A stretch of DNA of 60,598 nucleotides, from assembly GCF_000740785.1 (NCBI RefSeq), contig NZ_JFZB01000025.1:1-60598 (forward strand), in the 5' to 3' direction. The notes below the pieces were generated by a model. That model saw only the letters and a program-made list of their open reading frames with translations, was not told the origin of the DNA and did no database searches. Within the stretch, counting starts at the first letter, position 1; every line of letters begins with the position of its first letter. Origin of the DNA: Paenirhodobacter enshiensis (GTDB taxonomy: Bacteria > Pseudomonadota > Alphaproteobacteria > Rhodobacterales > Rhodobacteraceae). Of the stretch, positions 16,953-25,835 are shown one piece after another. The position numbers were made by a program, and so were the translations under genes.

Positions 16953-18757
16953 GCGCGCTCTCCCAACCGATGGACCTCGCCGATCCGGCGCTGCGGCTGC
17001 GCGCGACGGCCGCCGCCCGGGGCGCGGCGCCCTTCGATCTGCTGCTGACGAACGGCATTGTCATCGACATGGCGACGGGCGAACGCCGCCCCGCCGACAT
17101 CGGCATCTGCGGCGCGCTGATCGCCTCGGTCCACACGCCGGGCACGCGCGCGGATGCCGCGCGGGCGATCGACCTGGCCGGCGCCTTCGTGTCTCCCGGG
17201 CTGATCGACACGCATATGCATGTCGAAAGCTCGATGGTGACGCCCGCGACCTATGCCCGTGCGGTGCTGGCGCGCGGGGTGACCACGGTCGCCTGGGATC
17301 CGCATGAATTCGGCAATGTCCACGGGCTGGCGGGCGTCGATTACGCCATCGCGGCGACCCGCGATCTCGGTCTGCGCTTCGTGGTGCTGGCGCCGTCCTG
17401 CGTGCCCTCGGCCCCCGGTCTCGAACGGGGCGGGGCGGATTTCGACGCCGCGACCGTCGCGCAGATCCTCGCCCGCCCCGAGATCGGCGGCATCGCCGAG
17501 GTCATGACCATGCGCGACGTGATCGACGGCAGGCCGCGGATGAGCGGCATCGTCCACGCCGGGCTTCAGGCCGGAAAGCCCGTCTGCGGTCATGCCCGCG
17601 GGCTGAGCGGGCCGGACCTTCAGGCCTTCATGGCGGCGGGGGTCAGTTCGGATCACGAGCTGACCTCGGCCGGGGATCTGATGGAGAAGCTGCGCGCCGG
17701 TCTGACCATCGAGATGCGCGGCTCGCACGATCATCTGCTGCCCGAATTCGTCGCGGCGCTGAACCGCCTCGGCCGGTTGCCGCAGACGGTGACGCTGTGC
17801 ACCGACGACGTGTTCCCCGACGATCTGCTGAGCGCAGGCGGGCTCGACGATGTGGTGCGCCGGCTGGTGCGCTACGGGATGGCGCCCGAATGGGCGTTGC
17901 AGGCGGCGACGCTGAACGGTGCGCGCCGGCTCGGGCGCGACGACCTCGGCCTGATCGCGGCGGGGCGGCGCGCGGACATTGCCGTCTTCGCCGATCTGAG
18001 CGGCTTCGCCGCCGATCTCGTCATCGCGAATGGCGCGGTGGTGGCCGAAGATGGCGCGCTGGCCCGCCCTGTCCCCGACCTGCCCCCGCCTGCGGGCTTC
18101 ACCCGCTCGGTTCACCTCGCCCCGCTGAGCCCTGACGATTTCACCCTTCCGGCCGAGGGCGCGCGCGCCCGCGTCGCCACCATCGACCAGCCCCGCTTCA
18201 CCCGCTGGGGCGAGGCCGAAACCGAAATCCGCGACGGCCGCGTCATGCCCCCCGAGGGCGCGACGCTGATCTCCGTCATCCACCGCCACGGCCTCGCCGA
18301 TCCGCGCCCGCGGGTCGGGTTCCTGCGCGGCTGGGGCGCGTGGCGCGGCGGCTTCGCCACCACGGTCTCGCATGACAGCCACAACCTGACGCTGTTCGGC
18401 GCCACGCCCGAGGATCTGGCGCTGGCCGCCAACACCGTCATCGCGATGGGCGGCGGCATGGCGGCGGTCTCGGGCGGCGAGGTGCTGGCACGGCTGGCAC
18501 TCCCTGTCTCGGGCCTCGTGTCGGACGCGGCGCTGGCCGATGTCGCGCATGATTTCGCAAAACTGCGCGCCGCGATGGACCGCATCGTCGACTGGCAGCC
18601 GCCTTACCTGATCTTCAAGGCCTGCTTCGGCGCGACGCTCGCGTGCAACGCCGGCCCCCATCAGACCGACCGCGGCATCGCGGATGTGGAGAGGGGCACG
18701 CTTCTCGCTTCGCCCATCCTCGCGGTCTATCCCGACACCGATCATCGAAAGGGCTGA
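16949..18757 (+). CDS. ade: Adenine deaminase
   Basis: The 602-residue metal-dependent hydrolase is of the bacterial adenine deaminase (Ade) type. Metal and active-site motifs are all present: LIDTHMHVESSM, WDPHEFGNVHG, CGHARG, SSDHELTS and CTDDVFPDDLL. The C-terminal domain (DSHNL, AIGGGMAAVSGG-like IAMGGGMAAVSGGEV) also matches. It converts adenine to hypoxanthine and ammonia. Directly after a nucleoside hydrolase it would take the base released from adenosine, completing import, cleavage and deamination. Guanine or 6-aminopurine analogues are possible additional substrates. Confidence 0.92.
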   Translation: MSALSQPMDLADPALRLRATAAARGAAPFDLLLTNGIVIDMATGERRPADIGICGALIASVHTPGTRADAARAIDLAGAFVSPGLIDTHMHVESSMVTPATYARAVLARGVTTVAWDPHEFGNVHGLAGVDYAIAATRDLGLRFVVLAPSCVPSAPGLERGGADFDAATVAQILARPEIGGIAEVMTMRDVIDGRPRMSGIVHAGLQAGKPVCGHARGLSGPDLQAFMAAGVSSDHELTSAGDLMEKLRAGLTIEMRGSHDHLLPEFVAALNRLGRLPQTVTLCTDDVFPDDLLSAGGLDDVVRRLVRYGMAPEWALQAATLNGARRLGRDDLGLIAAGRRADIAVFADLSGFAADLVIANGAVVAEDGALARPVPDLPPPAGFTRSVHLAPLSPDDFTLPAEGARARVATIDQPRFTRWGEAETEIRDGRVMPPEGATLISVIHRHGLADPRPRVGFLRGWGAWRGGFATTVSHDSHNLTLFGATPEDLALAANTVIAMGGGMAAVSGGEVLARLALPVSGLVSDAALADVAHDFAKLRAAMDRIVDWQPPYLIFKACFGATLACNAGPHQTDRGIADVERGTLLASPILAVYPDTDHRKG

Positions 18758-18765
18758 GAGCCGAC

Positions 18766-19959
18766 ATGAGCGACAGCATCGCAGAGAATTTCATCGACGA
18801 CGATCTGGCATTCCTGACCGCGCTGCGCCACGATCTCCATGCCCATCCCGAGCTTGGCTTCGAGGAAGAGCGCACCTCTGACATCGTGGCGGGCCTGCTG
18901 GCCGAAGCCGGGATCGAGGTCCATCGCGGCCTTGGCGGCACCGGCGTCGTCGGCACCTTGCAGATCGGCAATGGCACGCGCCGGATCGGGCTGCGCGCCG
19001 ACATGGATGCGCTGGCGATGCCGGAACTGGTCGATCGGCCCTACCGCTCGACCGCGCCGGGCAAGATGCACGCCTGCGGCCATGACGGGCACACCGCCTT
19101 GCTGATCGGCGCGGCGCGGGCCTTGGCGAAATCGCGCAGCTTCTCGGGCACGGTGCATTTCATCTTCCAGCCGGCCGAGGAAGGCCGGGGCGGCGCGCGC
19201 CGCATGGTGAAGGACGGGCTGTTCAAGCTGTTTCCCTGCGATGCGGTCTACGGTCTGCACAACATGCCGGGCCTTGCCACCGACGAGATCGCCGTGGTCG
19301 AGGGGCCGCAGCTTGCGTCCTCGGACAGCTGGCGGGTGACGCTGAAGGGCACCGGCACCCATGGCGCGAAGCCGCATCTGGGCCACGATCCGATGCCGGC
19401 GCTGGCGGCGTTTCTGGCGGCGTTGCAGACCATTCCGGGCCGCGATGTCGATCCGTTGCAACCCGCCGTGGTCAGCGCCTGCGCGATCCGCGCCGGCAAC
19501 CCCGAGGCGCTGAACGTCATCCCCGAAACCATCGAGATCGGCGGCACCGCCCGCGCCTATGACCCCCATGTCCGCGACCAGCTGGAGGCCGGGATCGGCC
19601 GTCTGGCCCATGGTGCTGCGGCGATGGCCGGCATCGCGGCCGAATACACCTACATCCGCCGCATCCCGCCGGTCATCAACGACCCGGACGCGACGGCGCG
19701 CGCGCTCGGCGCGGCGCGCGACGTGTTCGGCGCGAAGGTGCGCACGGCCTTTCCGCCCTCGACCGCGGGCGACGATTTCGCCGATTTCGCGGCCGAGGCG
19801 CCGGGCTGCTATGTCTGGCTCGGCAACGGGCCGGCGGTCGAGGGCGCGCTGCACCACAATGGCGCCTATGATTTCAACGATGCCGCCATCGGGCCGGGCG
19901 TGCGCTACTGGACCCGTCTGGTCGAGCGCGAGCTGGCGCCCGAGAAAACCGAGGCCTGA
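18766..19959 (+). CDS. M20D-family metallo-amidohydrolase (hippurate/aminoacyl-hydrolase type)
   Basis: This 397-residue protein is of the M20 peptidase family, subgroup of N-acyl-amino-acid and carbamoyl amidohydrolases. Conserved metal-site features are LRADMDALAM, MHACGHDGHTALLIGAA, FQPAEEGRGGARRM and the late LHHNGAYDFND, with the dimerisation domain in between (GTGTHGAKPHLGHDP). It is probably a cytoplasmic hydrolase releasing an acyl, carbamoyl or amino-acid group. Its place in a purine operon is unexplained; it may process a purine-derived amide or a modified nucleoside. It lies eight bases after ade. Confidence 0.85.
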   Translation: MSDSIAENFIDDDLAFLTALRHDLHAHPELGFEEERTSDIVAGLLAEAGIEVHRGLGGTGVVGTLQIGNGTRRIGLRADMDALAMPELVDRPYRSTAPGKMHACGHDGHTALLIGAARALAKSRSFSGTVHFIFQPAEEGRGGARRMVKDGLFKLFPCDAVYGLHNMPGLATDEIAVVEGPQLASSDSWRVTLKGTGTHGAKPHLGHDPMPALAAFLAALQTIPGRDVDPLQPAVVSACAIRAGNPEALNVIPETIEIGGTARAYDPHVRDQLEAGIGRLAHGAAAMAGIAAEYTYIRRIPPVINDPDATARALGAARDVFGAKVRTAFPPSTAGDDFADFAAEAPGCYVWLGNGPAVEGALHHNGAYDFNDAAIGPGVRYWTRLVERELAPEKTEA

Positions 19960-19960
19960 C

Positions 19961-20644
19961 ATGCAACCGCACGATTTCTGGCAAGAGATCTTCCCCGCCG
20001 GCCAGTTCCCGACCGGGGGCGGTCACGACGGCTTCTACCCCGCCGCGCTGCCCGACGGGCGGCAGATCCTGTTGCCGATCCGCCCGCTCGGCGATGGGGA
20101 ACATGCGCTCGCCTCGCTGATCGTCAATCAGGCGAGTTTCGCGGTGCTCGACGCGCTGGTCGAGACGCTGGTGGAAAAACTCCGGCCGTTTCAGGCGGAT
20201 GTTATCGCCGGGTTGCCGACGCTCGGGTTGACGCTGGCCTCGGCGGTGGCGCGGCGGCTGGGGCATGGGCGGTATGTGCCGCTCGGCACCTCGCGCAAGT
20301 TCTGGTATGACGAGGCGCTTTCGGTGCCCTTGTCGTCGATCACCACGCCCGGGCAGGCGAAACGGCTTTACGTCGATCCGCGCATGTTGCCCCTGTTGCA
20401 GGGACGGCGCGTGGTGCTGATCGACGACGTGATTTCCTCGGGCCGGTCGATCCGGGCGGGGTTGTCGCTGCTTGACGGTATCGGCGTGCGCCCGGTCGCG
20501 ACGGCGGCGGCGATGCTGCAATCCGAGCGCTGGCGCGACGATCCCGAGACCCCCTATCGCGGCTGGACGGACACGGTTCTGGGCTGCTTCGCGACGCCGA
20601 TCCTGAACAAGGGCGCGGACGGGCGCTGGTATCGACCGGCCTAG
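19961..20644 (+). CDS. Phosphoribosyltransferase-like protein
   Basis: This 227-residue protein carries the PRPP-binding motif of type I phosphoribosyltransferases, VVLIDDVISSGRSIRAGLSL at about residues 150-169. An upstream hood region (ADVIAGLPTLGLTLASAVAR) resembles adenine/xanthine phosphoribosyltransferases. It ends the operon and would return the purine base to the nucleotide pool. It is not close enough to Apt, Hpt or Gpt by eye to assign a base. A regulatory, non-catalytic role (PurR-like) is possible but less likely at the end of an operon. A convergent hairpin follows directly. Confidence 0.8.
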   Translation: MQPHDFWQEIFPAGQFPTGGGHDGFYPAALPDGRQILLPIRPLGDGEHALASLIVNQASFAVLDALVETLVEKLRPFQADVIAGLPTLGLTLASAVARRLGHGRYVPLGTSRKFWYDEALSVPLSSITTPGQAKRLYVDPRMLPLLQGRRVVLIDDVISSGRSIRAGLSLLDGIGVRPVATAAAMLQSERWRDDPETPYRGWTDTVLGCFATPILNKGADGRWYRPA

Positions 20645-20646
20645 CC

Positions 20647-20669
20647 GGCCGCCGGATCGTCCGGCGGCC
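20647..20669. terminator. Convergent hairpin terminator
   Basis: Perfect 10-bp inverted repeat GGCCGCCGGA / TCCGGCGGCC with a three-base loop, between the plus-strand purine operon and the convergent transporter gene. It can serve both strands. There is no long U-run. Confidence 0.6.
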
Positions 20670-20711
20670 CGCGGATTGCATGGCAGGCGGGTCAGATGGC
20701 AGGTGCAGCGA

Positions 20712-22025
20712 TCAGTTCTTGCCCGACGTGAACCGGCGCCCCTGATCGAAAAGCGCGGCCACGCTGACCAGAAGCCCCGAGATCACCAGGATCGCCACGA
20801 CGCCCCCGGTCGCGTGGGTCGGCGACTGCGCCACCATCGCCAGCGCTCCGAGCGGCGCCAGACCGCCGGCGATCGCCGTCCCTATCTCGCGCGAGGTGCC
20901 GACGCCGGTCGAGCGCACATGCACCGGGAACTGACGGCTGAGGAACGATCCCTGCGGCGCGAACATCATCGGCGCCAGAAGGCCCGTCCCGACGATCAGC
21001 GCCAGATAGATATAACCTGTCTGCGCCGTCCCGAGCAGCGTCAGGAACGGCTGCGCGAACAGCGCCGACAGGATGCCGCCGACGATCAGCACCTTGCGGC
21101 TGCTGAACCGGTCGCACAGCCAGCCGAAGGTGGGCACCGCGAAAATCGCCACCATGCTCGCCAGCGTCACCGACAGCGAGGTGACATGCGCCGTCACCCC
21201 CTTGAACTGGGTCAGATAGGCGAGCGAGAAGGTCTTGAAGATATAGCTCACCGAATTGTAGCCGATCGCCAGCACGAACACGACGAGGACACTGCGCCAG
21301 CAGGTGCGGAACAGCTCTTTCAGCGAGGCCCGGCGCGCCTCGGTTTGGGCCTTGCGGGCATATTCCGGGGTCTCGGGCAGGCTGGTGCGCACCCAGATCC
21401 CGACGAAGACCAGCGCGAAGCTCAGCAGGAACGGAATCCGCCAGCCGCCGTTTTGCAAGAACGTATCGCCCCCCCAGGTCAGCAGGTAGATCGTCAGCGA
21501 CGACAGCAGCAGACCGAGATTGAGACCGAGTGCCGGCCAGGCCCCCTGCCGTCCCTTGCGTCCCTCGCTGGCGTGTTCGTAAGAGGTGACGGCAGCCCCC
21601 GCGAGTTCCGCCCCCGCCCCCAGACCCTGCACGATGCGCAGCACCACCAGCAGGGCGGGCGCCAGCACCCCGATGGTCTCATAGCCCGGGATCAGCCCGA
21701 TTGCCGCCGTGCACACGCCCATCAGCGTGAAGGTCACGGCCAGCATCTTCTTGCGGCCCAGACGGTCGCCCAGATAGCCGAACAGGATGCCGCCGACCGG
21801 ACGGGCGACGAAACCGATGGCAAAGGTCGAGAACGCCGCGAGCGTCGCGGTCTTCGGGTCGCTCTTGTCGAAGAACACCTTCGAGAACACGATGGAAGCC
21901 ATCGTGGCGTAAAGATAGAAATCGTACCATTCGAGCATGGAGCCCACCACCGTGGCGAGGGCCACCTTGCGGTTGCGCTTTTTCGCCTCGGCGGCCGTTT
22001 CCGGCGACGGGGTATCAACGGTCAT
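20712..22025 (-). CDS. MFS transporter, metabolite:H+ symporter (MHS) family
   Basis: The 437-residue integral membrane protein has about 12 hydrophobic segments. MHS hallmarks are the start GSMLEWYDFYLYATMASIVF, the loop-2/3 motif RPVGGILFGYLGDRLGRKK and RIVQGLGAGAELAGAAV. Relatives carry shikimate, proline/betaine, citrate or 2-oxoglutarate with protons. Next to an L-2-hydroxyglutarate-oxidase-like gene, a dicarboxylate or hydroxy-acid substrate is plausible but inferred. The ATG at 22025 follows GGAGGA at nine bases; a TTG nine bases upstream is less likely. It is transcribed after lhgO. Confidence 0.88.
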   Translation of the reverse strand: MTVDTPSPETAAEAKKRNRKVALATVVGSMLEWYDFYLYATMASIVFSKVFFDKSDPKTATLAAFSTFAIGFVARPVGGILFGYLGDRLGRKKMLAVTFTLMGVCTAAIGLIPGYETIGVLAPALLVVLRIVQGLGAGAELAGAAVTSYEHASEGRKGRQGAWPALGLNLGLLLSSLTIYLLTWGGDTFLQNGGWRIPFLLSFALVFVGIWVRTSLPETPEYARKAQTEARRASLKELFRTCWRSVLVVFVLAIGYNSVSYIFKTFSLAYLTQFKGVTAHVTSLSVTLASMVAIFAVPTFGWLCDRFSSRKVLIVGGILSALFAQPFLTLLGTAQTGYIYLALIVGTGLLAPMMFAPQGSFLSRQFPVHVRSTGVGTSREIGTAIAGGLAPLGALAMVAQSPTHATGGVVAILVISGLLVSVAALFDQGRRFTSGKN

Positions 22026-22058
22026 GACGATCAATCCTCCTCCAGTTGATCTTGTCGG

Positions 22059-23267
22059 TCATTCGAGCGCGAGAACCTCGCGCACGATGTATTCGGCGAT
22101 GGCCAGCGATGACGTGGCCCCGGGCGAGGGCGCGTTGCGGATATGGGTCACCCGGCCGCGGCGGCGGATCACGAAATCGTCCACCAGCCTGCCGTCCCGG
22201 GTCATCGCCTGCGCCCGGATCCCGCGCACCGCGGGCTTCACGCCCACCGCCGCCAGCGAGGGCACGTATTTCGCCGCCTCGCCGACGAAGACCTTCGCGC
22301 TCATCACCGTCTTCAGCTCGCGCAGCGTCGCCGCGCCGTTGCGGGCGGCGAATTTCCACAGCCCCGGATAAGTCGCGAAGTCGAGAACGTCGCGCAGATC
22401 GACCGCCCGGCCCGAGTAATTCTCGCGCCCGAACGAGATGAAGGCATTCGGCCCGATGGTCATCTCGCCGTCGATCCGCTTGGTGAAATGCACGCCGAGA
22501 AACGGGAATTTCGGGTCCGGGACCGGGTAGATCAGGCCCCGCACATGGCTGCGGAAGGCCGGGTCGATCACGTAATACTGGCCGAAGAAGGGCACGATGC
22601 GCGGGTCTGCCTCGTCCCCCGAGGCCTCGGCCAGGCGGTCGGACTGCAGCCCCGAACAGGTGACCACCAGATCGAAGGGCCGGTCGTCGAACGCCCCGTC
22701 GCGGCCCATCACGAACACGCCCTGCGGCCGCTCGTCGAGGCGGGTGACCGCTGCCGAGGTGCGGATGATCCCGCCGCGCCGGATCACCTCTTCGGCGATC
22801 TTGCCGGCGATGGCACCATAAGAGACGATGGCGGTATGCGGCGAATGCAGCGCCCGGATCCCGACGCTGTTCGGCTCGATCTCGCGCAGCTCCTCGGGCC
22901 CGATCAGCCGCACATCGGGAACGCCATTGGCCGTCGCCTTGGCGAAGATCGCTTCGAGGCGCGGAATTTCCTCGGCCCCGAGGGCCACCACAACCTTGCC
23001 GCATTCGTCGAACGGCAGATCGTTCTCGGCGCAATAGCTGCGCACGAGCTGCGCCCCGCGGGTGCACAGGCGCGCCTTCAGGCCACCCGGCTCGTAATAC
23101 AGACCGGCATGAACGACGCCCGAATTGTGGCTCGACTGATGCCGGGCGACGGCCTCTTCCTTCTCGAAGACCGTGAGTGCGATCCCCGGATGATCGAGCA
23201 GCATCTGCCGCGCCACCGCCAGCCCGTTGATCCCGCCGCCGACGACGGCGACACGCCTGATTGCCAT
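22059..23267 (-). CDS. lhgO: L-2-hydroxyglutarate oxidase-like FAD enzyme
   Basis: This 402-residue flavoprotein starts with the FAD fold RRVAVVGGGINGLAVARQML. It shows the LhgO-type sequence HQSSHNSGVVHAGLYYEPGG, then SPHTAIVSYGAIAGKIAEEV and the late GRENYSGR and RGIRAQAMTRDGRLVDDF. LhgO oxidises L-2-hydroxyglutarate to 2-oxoglutarate at the membrane with electron transfer to quinone. An ATG at 23267 is preceded by GGAGGGATC; a much longer upstream reading frame crosses the divergent promoter and is rejected. The product, 2-oxoglutarate, is also the end product of the hydroxyproline pathway in this window. A different 2-hydroxy acid cannot be excluded. Confidence 0.85.
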   Translation of the reverse strand: MAIRRVAVVGGGINGLAVARQMLLDHPGIALTVFEKEEAVARHQSSHNSGVVHAGLYYEPGGLKARLCTRGAQLVRSYCAENDLPFDECGKVVVALGAEEIPRLEAIFAKATANGVPDVRLIGPEELREIEPNSVGIRALHSPHTAIVSYGAIAGKIAEEVIRRGGIIRTSAAVTRLDERPQGVFVMGRDGAFDDRPFDLVVTCSGLQSDRLAEASGDEADPRIVPFFGQYYVIDPAFRSHVRGLIYPVPDPKFPFLGVHFTKRIDGEMTIGPNAFISFGRENYSGRAVDLRDVLDFATYPGLWKFAARNGAATLRELKTVMSAKVFVGEAAKYVPSLAAVGVKPAVRGIRAQAMTRDGRLVDDFVIRRRGRVTHIRNAPSPGATSSLAIAEYIVREVLALE

Positions 23268-23345
23268 GATCCCTCCTTCGCATCCCACCGACGGATGCCC
23301 CGGAAAATGGCAGTGCCAGAGATACATATTGAAAAAAAGAGAGAT

Positions 23346-23362
23346 ATATCGAAGCGTGATAT
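23346..23362. promoter_or_regulatory. LysR-type binding box
   Basis: Perfect inverted repeat ATATC-N7-GATAT containing a T-N11-A core (T at 23349, A at 23361), in the AT-rich divergent gap between lhgO and the LysR gene. Position and form are those of a LysR-type recognition site. Confidence 0.65.
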
Positions 23363-23407
23363 TCGCTAAAAGCGAAGATGAAACAGCCCCCGCCCGGAGT
23401 TCCGCCG

Positions 23408-24298
23408 ATGACGCTGAAGCAGCTCGAAGCCTTTTACCTTTGCGCCACCAGCGCCAGTTTCGCGATCGCGGCCGAGCGGCTGCATCTGGCGCTGTCGTCG
23501 CTGTCGAAGCGGATCGGCGAACTCGAGGCTTCGCTCGGGGTCGTGCTGTTCGACCGCTCGGGCCAGAAGGCGGTGCTGACCGAGGCCGGCGAACGGCTGC
23601 TGCCGCGCGCGGTCGAATTGCTGGAGCTGTCCACCACGCTGCGCCGCGAGGTCTCGGCCGAGGCGGTGCTGACCGGGCGTTGCGTGTTCGGGGTGGGCGA
23701 ACTCGGGGCGGTGACATGGCTGCCCGCCTTCATCGCGCGGGTGAAGGCGGCGCATCCGAAACTTCAGCTCGCGCCGTTCATCAGCGTGGGCAATGTCCTC
23801 GAAGAGCGCATCGGGCGCGGCGAACTCGATTTCGCGGTGGTGGCGGGGCGCTCGTCGCGCAGCAGCATCGTGTCGCAGAAGATCACCGAGGGCCGGTTCG
23901 TCTGGGCCCGCGCGCCGGGGTTCGAGCCGGGGCGGAGCATCGCCGGGCTGCTGTCGGCCGGGGTTCCTCTGGTCGCGCTGCCGCCTTCGGCCGGAACCAC
24001 GCGGCTGATCGACGACTGGCTGACCGCGGCGCAGGTGACGCAGGTGCAGCGGCTCGATTGCAACAACTGGTGGTCGATCGCGGGAATGCTGGTGCTGTCG
24101 GTCGGGGTCGGCATCCTGCCCTGCGCGATTGCCGAAAGCTATTTCCGGCGCGGCCTGCTGCGCCCCGCAAAGGAGGCCATCGCGCTGACCCCGATGGCCT
24201 ATTCCTTCCAGAGCCGGCGCGGCGACACCCGCCCGCTGATCGCGAGTATGCTGGCCCATGCCAGGACCTCGGCCGATCTCGACACACCGGTCCTCTGA
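23408..24298 (+). CDS. LysR-family transcriptional regulator
   Basis: The 296-residue regulator begins MTLKQLEAFYLCATSASFAI with the helix-turn-helix in SFAIAAERLHLALSSLSKRI; the substrate-sensing domain follows from about residue 90. The ATG at 23408 gives the usual LysR start and has GGAG eight bases upstream; the ATG at 23378 would add ten residues. It is divergent from lhgO and the MHS transporter gene, with a T-N11-A box between them, so it probably activates that operon in response to its substrate. Confidence 0.9.
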   Translation: MTLKQLEAFYLCATSASFAIAAERLHLALSSLSKRIGELEASLGVVLFDRSGQKAVLTEAGERLLPRAVELLELSTTLRREVSAEAVLTGRCVFGVGELGAVTWLPAFIARVKAAHPKLQLAPFISVGNVLEERIGRGELDFAVVAGRSSRSSIVSQKITEGRFVWARAPGFEPGRSIAGLLSAGVPLVALPPSAGTTRLIDDWLTAAQVTQVQRLDCNNWWSIAGMLVLSVGVGILPCAIAESYFRRGLLRPAKEAIALTPMAYSFQSRRGDTRPLIASMLAHARTSADLDTPVL

Positions 24299-24331
24299 CC
24301 GGGCGGCCCGGATCGGGAAATCGCCACCGTC

Positions 24332-24354
24332 GCGGCCCGCCACGGGCGGGCCGC
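24332..24354 (+). terminator. Hairpin terminator after the LysR gene
   Basis: Perfect 10-bp inverted repeat GCGGCCCGCC / GGCGGGCCGC with a three-base loop, followed by CCTTGTCT. It lies between the LysR gene and the convergent amidohydrolase gene and could act for both. Confidence 0.55.
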
Positions 24355-24474
24355 CCTTGTCTCAATGCGCGGAGACGGAAATCCTGGCCTTGTGGCGATC
24401 CAGCCCGGTGAACGTCCTGTCGAGCTTCCGGAAGTCGTGAGAAAGACCGCCGATCCGGTCATCTTGCAGCGCGA

Positions 24475-25710
24475 TCATGGGGTCCCGGCATCGGGGGCGA
24501 AGATCCGGCTGCGGCCGTTGTCGAAGCTCATCCGCCCGCGCTTCCAGCCGCAGCGCACCCGCCCGATCCGGGCGATGGCATCGGCGGGCGATGCGGCCTC
24601 GATCAGCACGATGTCGGCGGGCGCGCCGGTCGTCAGCGCGGCGCTCATCCCCATCGCCGCCGCCGCCCCGTCCGAGACCATGGCGAAGGCGGCCGCCAGA
24701 TCCTCGGGGCGCGAGAGCTGCGCGACATTGGCATAGAGATTGGCCATCCGCAGCAGCGAGGCATCGCCATAGGGCGTGAACGGGTTCATCACGTTGTTCG
24801 TGGCCAGCGCGGTGCGCACGCCGGCCTGATGCAGCCGATGCACCGGCGCGACGCCGCGCGGCACCAGACGGTCCGCGCCGCGCCCGTTCAGGAACAGATC
24901 CGTCGCCGGCAGTGCCGTCACCGCGATGCCCGCGCGCGCGAGATCGGCCGCGACCTCGGCCAGACGCTCGGGCCCCATCGCCGACAGGTTGGTCACATGG
25001 CCGATCGTCACCCGCCCGCCCCAGCCGCGCGCCTCGGTCTCGCGCAGCACGGCGGGAAGGTCGGTATGCGCGGGGTCGAGGTCGAAATCGAGGTGGAAAT
25101 CCGCGTCCACGTCGAACGCCTGCGCCAGATCGAAGATCGCCTTCACATGCGCCACGGGGTCGGGGTCGGCATAGGGGCAACCGCCGACCAGATCCGCGCC
25201 CATCTCCAGCGCTTGGTGCAGCAGGGTCAGGGTCTCTGGCTCCTGCGTCAGGCCTTCCTGGGCGAAGGCGCACAGCTGCAGATCTAGGGCGAAGCGATAC
25301 TCCTCGCGCAGCCGCAACAGCGCCGTCAGGCTGCGCAGCCCGGCGCGCGGATCGACCTCGACGAAGCTGCGCATCCGCATCGTGCCATGCGAGATCGCCC
25401 GTTCGATCACGCTGCGCGCGCGGGTGTGAACGTCTGCCTCGGTGAAACCGGCCTTGGCGCGGGCGGTCTCGCGGATGGCCTCGGACAAGGTGCCGTCATG
25501 GATGGTGCAGCGGTCCAGAATACAGGCCTTGTCGAGGTGAACATGGCTGTCCGAGAACCCGGCGCAGGCGAACAGCCCCTCGCCGTCATGCTCGGCCGTC
25601 GCGGGCAGCGACAGCCCCGGCCCGATGGCCGCGATCCGCCCGGCGTCGAGCGCGATATCCGCCACCGTTCCCTGATGTCCGATGCGGACATTGCGCAAGA
25701 TCAGGTCCAT
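24475..25710 (-). CDS. Amidohydrolase, cytosine deaminase/AtzC-like
   Basis: This 411-residue amidohydrolase-superfamily protein has metal-ligand motif [13 protein letters not shown] near residues 52-64, HLDFDLD in the middle and the late active-site stretch [20 protein letters not shown]. That combination is characteristic of CodA-like enzymes (cytosine deaminase, isopropylammelide hydrolase and relatives). It is probably a cytoplasmic deaminase of a pyrimidine, triazine or cyclic amide. It stands alone: 176 bases after the LysR gene, convergent with it, and divergent from cobQ by 125 bases. No operon partner reveals the substrate. The divergent gap contains GGCAGCGC (25744-25751) and its complement GCGCTGCC (25795-25802), of unknown meaning. 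Confidence 0.8.
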   Translation of the reverse strand: MDLILRNVRIGHQGTVADIALDAGRIAAIGPGLSLPATAEHDGEGLFACAGFSDSHVHLDKACILDRCTIHDGTLSEAIRETARAKAGFTEADVHTRARSVIERAISHGTMRMRSFVEVDPRAGLRSLTALLRLREEYRFALDLQLCAFAQEGLTQEPETLTLLHQALEMGADLVGGCPYADPDPVAHVKAIFDLAQAFDVDADFHLDFDLDPAHTDLPAVLRETEARGWGGRVTIGHVTNLSAMGPERLAEVAADLARAGIAVTALPATDLFLNGRGADRLVPRGVAPVHRLHQAGVRTALATNNVMNPFTPYGDASLLRMANLYANVAQLSRPEDLAAAFAMVSDGAAAAMGMSAALTTGAPADIVLIEAASPADAIARIGRVRCGWKRGRMSFDNGRSRIFAPDAGTP

Positions 25711-25835
25711 CGCGCCCTCCCGAAGGTTTCGGCCGAAGCGTGCGGCAGCGCCCCGGCGGGATCAAGCGCGAAAGCGGGGCTGGCCGGGCGCGCCGCGCTG
25801 CCTTAGGTCTTGGGCAAGACGACCCGGGGGGACGG

